Both the position numbers and the translations under genes were made by a program. The notes under the pieces are model-generated. The model had not been told where the DNA came from and searched no databases. It saw nothing but the letters and a program-made list of their open reading frames with translations. A stretch of 58,409 nt of DNA from Rhodospirillales bacterium RIFCSPLOWO2_02_FULL_58_16. GTDB taxonomy: Bacteria; Pseudomonadota; Alphaproteobacteria; Rhodospirillales; 2-02-FULL-58-16. Below are positions 20,083 through 29,057 of the stretch, piece after piece (the stretch's first letter is position 1; every line of letters begins with the position of its first letter). The stretch is taken from positions 24,780-83,188 of the forward strand of contig MIAA01000043.1 in NCBI GenBank assembly GCA_001830425.1. Direction: 5' to 3'.

Positions 20083-21912
20083 ATGGCTCCTGCAAACATG
20101 ACACATGCTACCGATGCCGCCGATACCAACGTTCCCCCGACCGGCGAGAATTTTGCCGAACTCCTCGAAGAATCAATGGGCGCCAAGGGCTTTGAGGGCC
20201 GCGTTGTCACCGGCCGCGTGATCAAGATCGACGGCGACGCGGTGTTGATTGATGTCGGCTTGAAGTCCGAAGGGCGCATATCCCTGAAGGAATTCGCCAC
20301 CCCCGGAAAAGAAACCGTGATCGAACCCGGCGATACAATCGATGTTTTTGTCGAGCGTTATGAAGACAAGGACGGCATGGTCCGCCTCAGCCGCGAGAAG
20401 GCGCGCCGCGAGGAAGCGTGGACGGAGATGGAAAAAGCTTTCACCGGAGCCGTGCGCGTCAACGGCGTCATTTTCGGCCGGGTCAAGGGCGGTTTTATCG
20501 TCGATCTCGCCGGCGCCGTCGCCTTCCTGCCCGGCAGTCAGGTGGATATCCGGCCGGTGCGCGACATCGGACCTTTGATGGGGACGCCCCAGCCGTTCCA
20601 GATTCTCAAGATGGATCGCGCCCGCAACAACATCGTTGTTTCCAGGCGCGCCGTGCTGGAAGAAACCCGCGCCGAGGAACGCTCCGAATTGATCGCCAAC
20701 CTCAAGGAAGGCCAAGTCCTGGAAGGCGTGGTCAAGAACATCACCGACTACGGCGCCTTTATCGATCTCGGCGGCGTTGACGGCTTGCTGCATGTAACCG
20801 ACATGGCGTGGCGTCGCATCAATCACCCCTCTGAAGCGTTGCAGATCGGCGAGACCGTCAAGGTGCAGGTGATCCGCTTCAATGCCGAGACTCAGCGCAT
20901 TTCACTGGGCATGAAACAGCTCGAAGTCGACCCCTGGGAGGGAATCAAGACCAAGTACCCGGCGTCTTCCAAGTTTACCGGGCGAGTCACCAACATCACC
21001 GATTACGGCGCCTTCGTCGAGTTGGAGCCGGGCGTTGAGGGGCTGGTGCATGTCTCGGAAATGAGCTGGACCAAGAAAAACATTCACCCCGGTAAAATCG
21101 TTTCGACCAGTCAGGAAGTCGAGGTCATGGTGCTCGACACCGATCCGGAGAAGCGACGCATCAGCCTCGGCCTGAAACAGTGCTCCTCTAATCCCTGGGA
21201 GGCGTACGCCCAATCCTGCGTCGTCGGCTCCGAAGTCGAAGGCGAGGTCAAGAACATCACCGAATTCGGCCTGTTCATCGGGCTTACCGGCGATATCGAC
21301 GGCATGGCTCATCTTTCCGACCTGTCATGGTCCAAGCCCGGCGAGGAAGCCCTGGCCGATTACAAGAAGGGCGACATGGTCAAGGCCAAGGTGCTTGATA
21401 TTGACGTCGCCAAAGAACGGATCAGCCTCGGCATCAAACAGCTTGCCGATGATCCCTTTGCGAATGACGGCGTCAATCTCAAGAAGGGCGCCGTCGTCAC
21501 CTGCACCGTCACCGCCGTCACTGACGGCGGCATCGAGGTGCTGGTCAATGACTCGGTTGCCGGATTTATACGCAAGGGCGATCTGGCGCGTGAGCGCAGC
21601 GAGCAAAGGCCGGAACGTTTCGCCGCCGGCGAAAAGATCGACGCCAAGATAACTCAGGTGGATCACAATACCCGCCGCCTGACCCTGTCCATTAAGGCCC
21701 GTGAGACCGAAGAGGAAAAGAAGGCGATGGCCGACTACGGGTCGTCGGATTCCGGCGCCAGCCTGGGCGATATCCTGGGCGCCGCCCTTAAGGAAAAGAA
21801 AGCCGCCGATAAGGACGATGCTAAACCGGCCAAGAAGCCGGCGGCGAAAAAAACCGCCGCCAAGAAGGCATCGACGAAAAAAGCCGCCGCCGAAGCCGGT
21901 GAGGAGGCCTGA
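20083..21912 (+). CDS. rpsA: 30S ribosomal protein S1
   Basis: 609 residues from ATG 20083; an upstream in-frame TTG at 20056 has no better support. Six S1 RNA-binding repeats are visible. The last four have the usual pattern (VKNITDYGAFIDLGG, VTNITDYGAFVELEPG, VKNITEFGLFIGLTG and a weaker final repeat); the first two bind the ribosome. It brings structured mRNAs to the 30S subunit. The C-terminal tail (about residues 570-609) is Lys/Ala low complexity, a lineage-variable feature. Followed by repeat B1. Confidence 0.96.
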   Translation: MAPANMTHATDAADTNVPPTGENFAELLEESMGAKGFEGRVVTGRVIKIDGDAVLIDVGLKSEGRISLKEFATPGKETVIEPGDTIDVFVERYEDKDGMVRLSREKARREEAWTEMEKAFTGAVRVNGVIFGRVKGGFIVDLAGAVAFLPGSQVDIRPVRDIGPLMGTPQPFQILKMDRARNNIVVSRRAVLEETRAEERSELIANLKEGQVLEGVVKNITDYGAFIDLGGVDGLLHVTDMAWRRINHPSEALQIGETVKVQVIRFNAETQRISLGMKQLEVDPWEGIKTKYPASSKFTGRVTNITDYGAFVELEPGVEGLVHVSEMSWTKKNIHPGKIVSTSQEVEVMVLDTDPEKRRISLGLKQCSSNPWEAYAQSCVVGSEVEGEVKNITEFGLFIGLTGDIDGMAHLSDLSWSKPGEEALADYKKGDMVKAKVLDIDVAKERISLGIKQLADDPFANDGVNLKKGAVVTCTVTAVTDGGIEVLVNDSVAGFIRKGDLARERSEQRPERFAAGEKIDAKITQVDHNTRRLTLSIKARETEEEKKAMADYGSSDSGASLGDILGAALKEKKAADKDDAKPAKKPAAKKTAAKKASTKKAAAEAGEEA

Positions 21913-21923
21913 CAGGGTAATCT

Positions 21924-22100
21924 AATGAAGGGGCTTGATCCTATTTTGCCGTCATGGCCGTGCTTGTCACGGCCATCCACGTCTTGTTTTCAGGATAGAG
22001 TAGACGTGGATACGCGGGTCAAGCCCGCGCATGACAGATAGGAAAGTCCGTTGTGAACGGACCCTCCCTTACTAAGGAGATATTCAGTCGGTTGCCCTGG
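21924..22100. repeat. Dispersed repeat family B, copy 1
   Basis: About 175 bases shared with 29925-30100 and 49613-49783. Two stem-loops, ATGGCCGTG-CTTGT-CACGGCCAT and GCGCGGG-TCAAG-CCCGCGC, are held between GTCATG/CATGAC ends and a longer stem (CCACGTCT/AGACGTGG), giving a branched fold. In this copy a third hairpin, GTCCGTT-GTG-AACGGAC, follows. It fills the gap between rpsA and sppA; no coding potential seen. Confidence 0.85.
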
Positions 22101-22129
22101 GGGGCCTGATCTTTATATACTGAGGAAAT

Positions 22130-23059
22130 ATGCTGTTGGATGCCGATAACATTGTCGACAGGCGCCGTCTCAAGCGCAAGTTGACTTTCTGGCGGTTATC
22201 CGCCGTGGTCGCGGCGGTCATTGCGGCGGTCGTCGCGGCGGGACGCATCGGCGATATCGGCGATATCGGCGGCAAAATAGGCGGCGACGATCATGTCGCC
22301 CGCCTTGATGTCAGCGGCATTATTCTCGAAGACTATGACCGGGACAGGGCGCTTGATAAACTTGCCGATGACGGCAATGCCAAGGCCCTGGTTGTCTACA
22401 TCAACAGTCCCGGCGGCACCGTTGTCGGCGGCGAGGACCTCTTTCACAATATCCGGAAAATCGCCGGCAGGAAGCCTGTGGTCGCCCTGATGGGAAGCAC
22501 CGCCACCTCCGCCGGTTACATGACGGCGCTGGCCGCCGATCACATCATTGCGCGGGAAGGGACCGTCACCGGCTCTATCGGCGTCCTCATGCAGTCGGCG
22601 GACATGACCGGACTTTTGGACAAGCTCGGCATCAAGCCTGAAAACGTCAAGAGCCACCCGTTAAAGGCTCAACCCAATCCTCTGGAGCCTTTCAGCGAAG
22701 AGGCCCGCGAAGCCGCCAGAAACGTGGTCATGGACCTTTTCAATATGTTCGTTGATATGGTTGTTGACCGCCGCAAAATGAACCATGACCAAGTGATGAA
22801 GATGGCCGACGGGCGTGTTTTCACCGGTCGTCAGGCAAAGGAAAACGGCCTTATCGACGCCATCGGCGGTGAGTTTGAAGCGCGACGCTGGCTGAATGAA
22901 ACTCATAAAATCTCCGATTCCCTGCCGCTCAGGAATGTAGACATCGTGCGCAAAGGGCAGGTCTGGCGCGATCTTCTCGGCGCGAATATAGGAAAAATAC
23001 TTTTTTCTGAACGACTTGGCCTTGACGGCCCGATATCTATTTGGCACCCTGACAGTTGA
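22130..23059 (+). CDS. sppA: Signal peptide peptidase SppA (S49)
   Basis: A 309-residue membrane-anchored serine protease of the short SppA class, which degrades signal peptides left in the membrane. One N-terminal membrane helix (about residues 23-41), then the S49 domain with INSPGGTVVGGE, the Ser nucleophile segment GSTATSAGYM, the AREGTVTGSIGVL strand and GRVFTGRQAKENGLIDAIGG. GAGGA lies just before the ATG. The position between rpsA and ihfB is typical for alphaproteobacteria. Confidence 0.93.
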   Translation: MLLDADNIVDRRRLKRKLTFWRLSAVVAAVIAAVVAAGRIGDIGDIGGKIGGDDHVARLDVSGIILEDYDRDRALDKLADDGNAKALVVYINSPGGTVVGGEDLFHNIRKIAGRKPVVALMGSTATSAGYMTALAADHIIAREGTVTGSIGVLMQSADMTGLLDKLGIKPENVKSHPLKAQPNPLEPFSEEAREAARNVVMDLFNMFVDMVVDRRKMNHDQVMKMADGRVFTGRQAKENGLIDAIGGEFEARRWLNETHKISDSLPLRNVDIVRKGQVWRDLLGANIGKILFSERLGLDGPISIWHPDS

Positions 23060-23088
23060 TCTAATATTTCAACGGACGGAATGCGGAC

Positions 23089-23373
23089 ATGACCAAGTCG
23101 GAATTGATTGTGCGTCTCGCCGAGGCCAATCCTCACCTCTATCGGCGGGATGTAGAGCGCATAGTCACCACTGTTTTCGAGGAGATTATCACCGCTCTTG
23201 CCGACGGCAATCGTGTTGAACTTCGCGGCTTTGGAGCGTTCCTGGTCAAGGAGCGCGGGTCCCGCACGGGACGCAATCCCAGGACCGGCGCTATGGTGAG
23301 CGTCATCGCCAAGAACATTCCTTACTTCAAAACCGGGAAGAAGCTCCGCGAGAGGCTGAACGCCGGCTCCTGA
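23089..23373 (+). CDS. ihfB: Integration host factor subunit beta
   Basis: 94 residues. A DNA-bending nucleoid protein that pairs with IhfA. It begins [12 protein letters not shown], as usual for IhfB, has the [10 protein letters not shown] strand and the DNA-intercalating arm [24 protein letters not shown]. It lies downstream of rpsA and sppA as in related genomes. Confidence 0.95.
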   Translation: MTKSELIVRLAEANPHLYRRDVERIVTTVFEEIITALADGNRVELRGFGAFLVKERGSRTGRNPRTGAMVSVIAKNIPYFKTGKKLRERLNAGS

Positions 23374-23399
23374 ACCTGCCGTCAACACCGGAAGGAACA

Positions 23400-23756
23400 A
23401 TGACAAGACTGCTTTCCTGGATCGTCACGGCGCCGCTGGCGATTATCGTCATCGCCTTTTCCGTATCCAATCGCTCGACCGTGACGTTGGAGTTGTGGCC
23501 GCTTCCGTTCGTCGTGGAGATGCCCCTGTTCGTCGCCGTGCTGGGCGGCGCCGTCGCCGGCTTTCTGGCGAGCGGCTTCATTGCCTGGATTTCCGGCGCC
23601 GCCGTGCGCTCGCGGGCGCGCTCCCTGTCTTATCGGGCCGAGGCGGCGGAACGCGAGGCGGCGGAGCTTCGCGACAAGTTGGCGAGGCTTGAGGCCGAGA
23701 CCCACGTTTTTCATCATCAAGCTCTTTCCGCTCCCATCAAGGCCGAAGCGGCTTAG
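23400..23756 (+). CDS. LapA-domain (DUF1049) membrane protein
   Basis: 118 residues with two membrane helices (about 5-24 and 40-62) and a C-terminal coiled coil rich in Ala, Glu and Arg, the LapA/DUF1049 pattern. In E. coli, LapA works with LapB in lipopolysaccharide assembly control; a related envelope role is inference. The conserved segment SNRSTVTLELWPLPF is between the helices. Ends 7 bases before pyrF. Confidence 0.82.
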   Translation: MTRLLSWIVTAPLAIIVIAFSVSNRSTVTLELWPLPFVVEMPLFVAVLGGAVAGFLASGFIAWISGAAVRSRARSLSYRAEAAEREAAELRDKLARLEAETHVFHHQALSAPIKAEAA

Positions 23757-23763
23757 CGGTCCC

Positions 23764-24477
23764 ATGACCGTCACCAGTTCCGGCGGACGTGTTTTTGTCG
23801 CCCTCGACACCGTGGACGTTGGGCGCGCCGCAGCGCTTGCCGGTCGTCTTAAGGGCGTCGTCGGCGGCGTCAAGCTGGGCAAGGAGTTCTTCACCGCCAA
23901 CGGTCCCCAGGGAGTGGAACGGGTTTCCGCCGCCGGCCTCCCGGTGTTTCTCGATCTCAAGTTTCACGACATCCCCAATACGGTAGCCGGCGCGGTGCGG
24001 GCGGCGCTGGCGCTGAAACCTTTTATGCTCAATGTGCATGCCTCCGGCGGCGCGGCGATGATGAGGGCTGCGGTCGATGCCGCCGCCGAGGCCGGAGACG
24101 ACCGCCCCCTGATGCTGGCCGTGACCGTGCTGACATCGCTGGATGCCGACGACCTCAAGGCGACGGGCGTTGCCGGCGCCGTATCCGAACAGGCGGCGCG
24201 GTTGGCGTCGCTGGCCGAAGACTGCGGCATGGACGGGGTAGTGTGCTCGGCTTTCGAGGCCGGAATGCTCAGGCAACGCCTTGGCCCCGATTTCAAACTG
24301 GTGGTCCCCGGCGTCCGCCCGGTTTGGGCGTCCGCTGACGATCAGAAGCGGATAATGACGCCGGCTGAGGCGGTAAACGCCGGCGCCGATTATCTGGTGG
24401 TGGGGAGGCCGATAACCGGGGCGGTCGATCCTGTAAAGGCGGCTGAAAAAATCGCCGCCGAATTGGCTTCTGCCTAA
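23764..24477 (+). CDS. pyrF: Orotidine 5'-phosphate decarboxylase
   Basis: 237 residues from ATG 23764; a longer frame upstream overlaps the LapA gene and lacks family similarity. Makes UMP from OMP. The catalytic segment is LDLKFHDIPNTVAGAV near residue 60, and the phosphate-binding loop is VPGVRPVW plus the GRPITGAVDP segment. The stop overlaps the trpF start by one base (TAATG). Confidence 0.95.
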   Translation: MTVTSSGGRVFVALDTVDVGRAAALAGRLKGVVGGVKLGKEFFTANGPQGVERVSAAGLPVFLDLKFHDIPNTVAGAVRAALALKPFMLNVHASGGAAMMRAAVDAAAEAGDDRPLMLAVTVLTSLDADDLKATGVAGAVSEQAARLASLAEDCGMDGVVCSAFEAGMLRQRLGPDFKLVVPGVRPVWASADDQKRIMTPAEAVNAGADYLVVGRPITGAVDPVKAAEKIAAELASA

Positions 24478-25118
24478 TGGCTATCGACGTTAAAATTTGC
24501 GGGCTGAGTACGCCGGAAACCGTGGCCGCCGCCGTCGAGGGCGGGGCCAAGTACGTCGGCTTCGTTTTCTATCCGCCGTCGCTTCGTGCTGTGACATTGG
24601 AACAGGCCAAGGAACTGGCCGCCGCCGTGCCCAAGCATGTCAAAAGGGTCGGTCTAGTGGTAAACCCGGACGATAAGACGTTGCGGTCTATCGTCAAAGG
24701 CGGGTTTATCGACTTGTTGCAACTTCACGGACGCGAGATTCCCGAAAGAGTGGCTGAGGTCAAGAAGAAATTCGGCCTGCCGGTGATCAAGGCCATCGCC
24801 ATTTCCTGCCCTGATGATGTGGAGGCGGCGAAGTCCTATGAGGCCGTCGCCGATATTTTGTTGTTTGACGCCCTGGCGCCGGAACATTCAACCACGCCCG
24901 GCGGCAATGCCCTGGCCTTTGACTGGCAACTGATTCATGGCTATGTGTGGAAAAAGCCGTGGATACTGGCCGGCGGGTTGAATGTCGGCAACCTTCAGAA
25001 AGCGGTTCTCGCCTGTGACGCCACGGCGGTCGATGTCTCATCCGGCGTTGAGGTCTCCCGTGGCGTAAAAAGCGCGGGCAAAATTCGGGAATTCCTGAAA
25101 ATGGCCGAGATGCTTTGA
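24477..25118 (+). CDS. trpF: Phosphoribosylanthranilate isomerase
   Basis: 213 residues. Third step of tryptophan synthesis from chorismate. Motifs: the catalytic Cys segment VKICGLSTPE at residues 5-14, YVGFVFYPPSLR, LLQLHGRE, and the phosphate-binding end ILAGGLNVGN with AVDVSSGVE. Translationally coupled to pyrF. In many alphaproteobacteria trpB and trpA follow trpF; here they do not. Confidence 0.95.
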   Translation: MAIDVKICGLSTPETVAAAVEGGAKYVGFVFYPPSLRAVTLEQAKELAAAVPKHVKRVGLVVNPDDKTLRSIVKGGFIDLLQLHGREIPERVAEVKKKFGLPVIKAIAISCPDDVEAAKSYEAVADILLFDALAPEHSTTPGGNALAFDWQLIHGYVWKKPWILAGGLNVGNLQKAVLACDATAVDVSSGVEVSRGVKSAGKIREFLKMAEML

Positions 25119-25139
25119 CCGAATGAAAGGGACAGAAAA

Positions 25140-25766
25140 ATGAAAATCGAGAAAGTTGCTTTCTGCGTTCTCACAACGGCGATGCTGCTCATGGTTACTG
25201 TGTTGCATCACGCACCGGCGATGGCGCAGGTCAAAAAAGAATCTCCGAAGGCGGGGGCCGCGCCGTCCGCCCAACAACCGGCGTCCAACAAGAAGTTCGG
25301 GGATTGGACATTGATCTGCGAGAACGTCCCCGCCGCCGCCCCCGACCCCAAGGCCAAGGACAAAAAAGCCGCCGTCCCGACCCAGGAATGTTTTTTGAAC
25401 CAGACCCTTGCTTCCCAGGTGGGGGAGGGGGAGCAGGCCAGGCAGGGGCGTCTGCTCACCGCCAATATCAGCATGGCCGGTCAGGATAAGGAAAGAAAGC
25501 CGTTGCTGATCCTGTTTCTGCCTTTCGGCGTCGCCATCCAGCAGGAGGTCGGGGTGGATATCGAGAACGGGCCGCAGCTCAAGGGCAAGATGGATACCTG
25601 CCTCCAGGCCGGTTGCCGGGCCGCCTTCTTGCTGGATGACAATACCGTTGCGGCGTTAAAGCAGGCCAAGACTGCCCGGATCGGGTTCGCGCCTGTGGGC
25701 GGCAACGCCGTGGGGGTGACGCTTCCGCTGGCGGGGCTGGCCGAGGGAATCGCCGGCCTGAAGTAG
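25140..25766 (+). CDS. IalB-family periplasmic protein
   Basis: 208 residues with a clear signal peptide (about 1-30, hydrophobic core then APAMAQ). The mature part has the invasion-associated locus B pattern: FGDWTLICEN, a Cys in ECFLNQTL, KPLLILFLPFGV, and a Cys pair region TCLQAGCRAAFLLDD. The family is named after a Bartonella gene but is widespread in free-living alphaproteobacteria, so a virulence role should not be assumed. Function unknown. Confidence 0.85.
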   Translation: MKIEKVAFCVLTTAMLLMVTVLHHAPAMAQVKKESPKAGAAPSAQQPASNKKFGDWTLICENVPAAAPDPKAKDKKAAVPTQECFLNQTLASQVGEGEQARQGRLLTANISMAGQDKERKPLLILFLPFGVAIQQEVGVDIENGPQLKGKMDTCLQAGCRAAFLLDDNTVAALKQAKTARIGFAPVGGNAVGVTLPLAGLAEGIAGLK

Positions 25767-25936
25767 AGACAATTATTCCTCTCCTGCCTCCTCCTTGGTT
25801 AAGGATGGGAAAGTGGTTAGCGGCAGGCGCGTGGCAAATCGGCAACATACATGGCGCCTTTCAGAAAATGCCGGTTGCAAAATTATGCGGCGTTCGTTAT
25901 TGGTAATATCGGGGTTTTCTGTGAATCATTATTTTA

Positions 25937-28900
25937 ATGCCGGAAGTTCAAAGACGAAGGGAAGCGTTGGATGAAAAGCGATTCGGTAGTTTCGTTGTCG
26001 GATACCGGCAAGGGGGGGGGGCGTTCGGAAAATTTCTCCGCATGCCGATTTCGGCATTGGCCCTTGTCGCCGGCATTGCCATGCTTGCCTCTTCGCCGGT
26101 TGTCGCCGCCGAGCAGGATGACGCAGTAGACGACAGTTCGTCCACCGCGTTGACGGTGGGGAACTCCGCCAAGTTTACCGCTCCCGCCGCCGGCACGGAT
26201 GAAATTTTCACGATCGGCGCCGGCGTGACCGTCGGCGAAGGCGGCATAGTCGTGTCCGCCACCACCGCTAACGGCGTAGGCGCCCTGACGTTCGCCGGCG
26301 CATCGACGGCGACCGGCACCATCGGCGCCACCGGCAACCGGCTCGGTATTCTCAACGCCGGCGCGACCGGCACGACGGCGACCTTCACCGGCAACATCTT
26401 CGCCGTCACCACCAATGTGACGGGCGGCGCCGCCGGCACCATCGCCCTCCAGGGCGACCTTACCGGCACTACGCTCGACTTCGACGCCGACGGCACGGTG
26501 ACGCTCGCCACCGGCAAGAACATCACCGCCGCCATCACCGCCACCACCGCCAACAACGGCACGTTGACCCTCGCCGGCACCCACACCATCACCGGCGCCA
26601 TCGGCGTCATCGCCGGCGGCAACGAGTTGAAGCTGATCACCCTTGCCGGCGGCGGCGTAGTGACCACCACCGCCAATGTGGCCGCCACCTCGATCAACTT
26701 CACCGGCGACGGCAACCTGAAGATCGCTACCGGCAATACGGTGGAAGGCGCGATCACCACCGGCACCACCAACACCGGCACCCTCACCATGGACGGCGCC
26801 GGCGCCATATCGAGTCAAGTCGGCGCCAATGGCGCGGTGCTGAAGCTGGTTACCGTCGGCAACGGCGCGGTGGCGGTCAACGGCGACGTCTACGCGACCG
26901 CCGTGAACTTCGCCGCCGATAATACGTCCACGGTTGCGGCGGACAAGAAGATCGTCGGCGCAGTGACCACCGGAACCACCAATACCGGCACATTGACCTT
27001 CGCCACCACGACTGCCGCCACGACGCTGGTCAGCGGCAACGTCGGCGCCTCCGGCGCGTTGTTGAAGGCGGTTAACAGCACGGCCGGCAACGGAATCACC
27101 AACACTTTCGGCGGCGACATATACGCCACCACCACGACCTTCACCGGCGGCAATGCGACGTCGGTATTCGCCGTCGGCGGCGATATATCGGGCACCACGC
27201 TTGCCTTGGTCACCAACGGCGTTGTCAATATCGCGGCGGGCAAGAATGTGACTGCGGCCGTCACCACGGGCACGGCCAATATCGGCACCCTGAACTTCGC
27301 CGGGACCAACACGGTCACGGGGAACATCGGCGTGATCGGCGGGAACGAATTTTTGGCCTTCAACGTCAACGCCGGCACCGTGACCATGGGCGGCAACTTC
27401 GCGGCCGCCACCACCACGGTCGCCGCCTCGTCCACCCTGAAGACCACGGCGGCGCGAACCTACGAAGGCATTATCGCCAACAGCGGCACGCTTGATCTGG
27501 GCGGCACGTTGACGGCGACTTCCGGCGGCGGCGCTCTCGCCCTCGGCGCCTCCGCGACCTCCGCCATCGTTCTCGGTCAGGTCTCGGTCTATGCCGGCGG
27601 CGTGGTGATCAATGCGACGGACACCAACGTAACCGCCGCCAACGCCGTCACGGTTACTCCACATACGTTATTTACCTCAGGCACGTTGACGCTGGTTGAT
27701 GTCACCACCGGCACCAATGCCGCCAGCACCCAATACACGGTGACCGGCAACGCCCTGACGAGTTACGCGGTGACCGGGGGCGGGGGCGCTACCGACCTTA
27801 CCATCACCGCCACCAGGAAAGCTTCTTCGGCGATTGCGGCGAGTCTCGGAACGACCGCTTCGGCGGGCAATGCCCTCGGCGCCGGCGTCGATGCTACGGC
27901 GAATGATGCGACGGTTACCGCCGCTTATAATACTGCCCTGACGGCCGGCGGCGCGGAGGCCAAGAAGGCCGCCGAACAGTCCGAACCGATAAAGGTCGGG
28001 GCCGGGACTGCGGCCATGGCGCAGACCGGCAGTACGGCGTTCAACACCGTCAATATGCGTCTTGCCTCCATTCGCGAAGGCGGCGAATACGCCGGACGCG
28101 AGCGCACCGGCTTCGCCACCGGCAATTCCGGCCTGAACAAGGGAGTCTGGATGCGTCCGTTCGCCAACGTCGGCGACCAGGACAAGCGCGACGGCTTCGA
28201 GGGCTATAATTCCATCACCGGCGGCCTTGCCGGCGGCTTTGACGCCAAGGTCGGCGATAACTCCCGCATCGGCGTCGGCGTCAGTTATGGACGGTCATGG
28301 GTCGATGGCGACGGCGTGGCGAATAACCAGTCCGACATCGACAGTTACCAGGGCATGGTTTACGGCGATTATACCGCTTCGCGCTTTTATTTTGAAGGCA
28401 TGGCCGGTTACGCCTACAATGAGGTGAATACCGAACGCAGCGTTACCTTCGGCGGGTTAAGGCGCACCGCTCAAGGCGACTATCAGGCCGATCAGTACAT
28501 GGGCCGCATCGGCGCCGGCATACCCATCACCATCGCGAGCGGGCATGTGTTTACGCCCAACATCGGCTATCAGTACACCCGTCTGAACGGCGAATCCTAT
28601 ACGGAGACCGGGGCGGGCGCGTTGAATCTCAGAGTGAACCCCGACGACACCAACATCGGCCTCGCGATGGCGGGGCTGCGCTATAACGCCACTTTCTCGA
28701 CCGGCATCGGCAGTTTCAAGCCGGAGTTGCGGGCCGGAATGATGTATGACACCTTCGGGGAATCCGGGCAGTCGTCGTCCACATTCACCGGAGGCGGCGC
28801 GGCCTTCGCCACCACCGGGGCGGATAATGCCGACTTTTCGGGAACGGGAGGGGCCGGACTTACCTACACCGCTCCCAGCGGCGTAATTTCCATACGCGCC

Positions 28901-28972
28901 GACTATGACGCCGAGGCCAAAGAAGATTTCGTCGGTCACAGCGGGCGGCTTGAAGGCCGGTGGAACTTCTAG
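25937..28972 (+). CDS. Autotransporter with repetitive passenger, possibly phase-variable
   Basis: The open frame encodes 1011 residues: signal peptide ending near SSPVVAAEQ (about residue 57), a Thr/Gly/Ala-rich beta-helix passenger with repeats of about 70 residues (units begin GTLT), and a C-terminal 12-strand autotransporter beta-barrel (about 725-1011) ending in Phe (RLEGRWNF). The start is unclear. ATG 25937 is in frame but has no ribosome binding site. ATG 25971 has GGGAAG at good spacing but is in another frame, reaching the passenger frame only if the G10 tract at 26012 becomes 11 or 8. ATG 26042 would give a signal peptide without a basic N-region. A terminator follows at 28998. Likely a surface adhesin; inference from fold. 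Confidence 0.85.
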   Translation: MPEVQRRREALDEKRFGSFVVGYRQGGGAFGKFLRMPISALALVAGIAMLASSPVVAAEQDDAVDDSSSTALTVGNSAKFTAPAAGTDEIFTIGAGVTVGEGGIVVSATTANGVGALTFAGASTATGTIGATGNRLGILNAGATGTTATFTGNIFAVTTNVTGGAAGTIALQGDLTGTTLDFDADGTVTLATGKNITAAITATTANNGTLTLAGTHTITGAIGVIAGGNELKLITLAGGGVVTTTANVAATSINFTGDGNLKIATGNTVEGAITTGTTNTGTLTMDGAGAISSQVGANGAVLKLVTVGNGAVAVNGDVYATAVNFAADNTSTVAADKKIVGAVTTGTTNTGTLTFATTTAATTLVSGNVGASGALLKAVNSTAGNGITNTFGGDIYATTTTFTGGNATSVFAVGGDISGTTLALVTNGVVNIAAGKNVTAAVTTGTANIGTLNFAGTNTVTGNIGVIGGNEFLAFNVNAGTVTMGGNFAAATTTVAASSTLKTTAARTYEGIIANSGTLDLGGTLTATSGGGALALGASATSAIVLGQVSVYAGGVVINATDTNVTAANAVTVTPHTLFTSGTLTLVDVTTGTNAASTQYTVTGNALTSYAVTGGGGATDLTITATRKASSAIAASLGTTASAGNALGAGVDATANDATVTAAYNTALTAGGAEAKKAAEQSEPIKVGAGTAAMAQTGSTAFNTVNMRLASIREGGEYAGRERTGFATGNSGLNKGVWMRPFANVGDQDKRDGFEGYNSITGGLAGGFDAKVGDNSRIGVGVSYGRSWVDGDGVANNQSDIDSYQGMVYGDYTASRFYFEGMAGYAYNEVNTERSVTFGGLRRTAQGDYQADQYMGRIGAGIPITIASGHVFTPNIGYQYTRLNGESYTETGAGALNLRVNPDDTNIGLAMAGLRYNATFSTGIGSFKPELRAGMMYDTFGESGQSSSTFTGGGAAFATTGADNADFSGTGGAGLTYTAPSGVISIRADYDAEAKEDFVGHSGRLEGRWNF
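26012..26021 (+). repeat. G10 homopolymer tract in autotransporter 5' end
   Basis: Ten G in a row between the best-placed start (ATG 25971) and the signal peptide. Slippage by +1 or -2 would join that start to the long frame. Tracts of this kind act as translational on/off switches in several surface protein genes of other bacteria. Confidence 0.6.
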
Positions 28973-28997
28973 GCGACGGCTGCTTTGGGAAAACAAG

Positions 28998-29031
28998 AAT
29001 GGCCCTGCCGCGAGTCAGGGCCATTTCTTTT
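28998..29031 (+). terminator. Rho-independent terminator after autotransporter
   Basis: AATGGCCCTG and CAGGGCCATT form a perfect 10-base stem around an 8-base loop, followed by TCTTTTATT. It starts 26 bases after the autotransporter stop. Confidence 0.85.
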
Positions 29032-29057
29032 ATTGTAAAGCCTATGCGGAGCGGGTA

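Noticed and set aside
21924-22100. Family B repeat as a tRNA or structured riboswitch
   Set aside because: Branched fold but no T-arm, anticodon arm or CCA; copies lie in unlike places, so it is a dispersed repeat.
25934-27664. Long open frame on the minus strand inside the autotransporter gene (576 codons)
   Set aside because: It is antisense to a gene with clear signal peptide, passenger repeats and barrel; its composition (Gly, Arg, Asp) is that of a shadow frame in GC-rich repetitive DNA.
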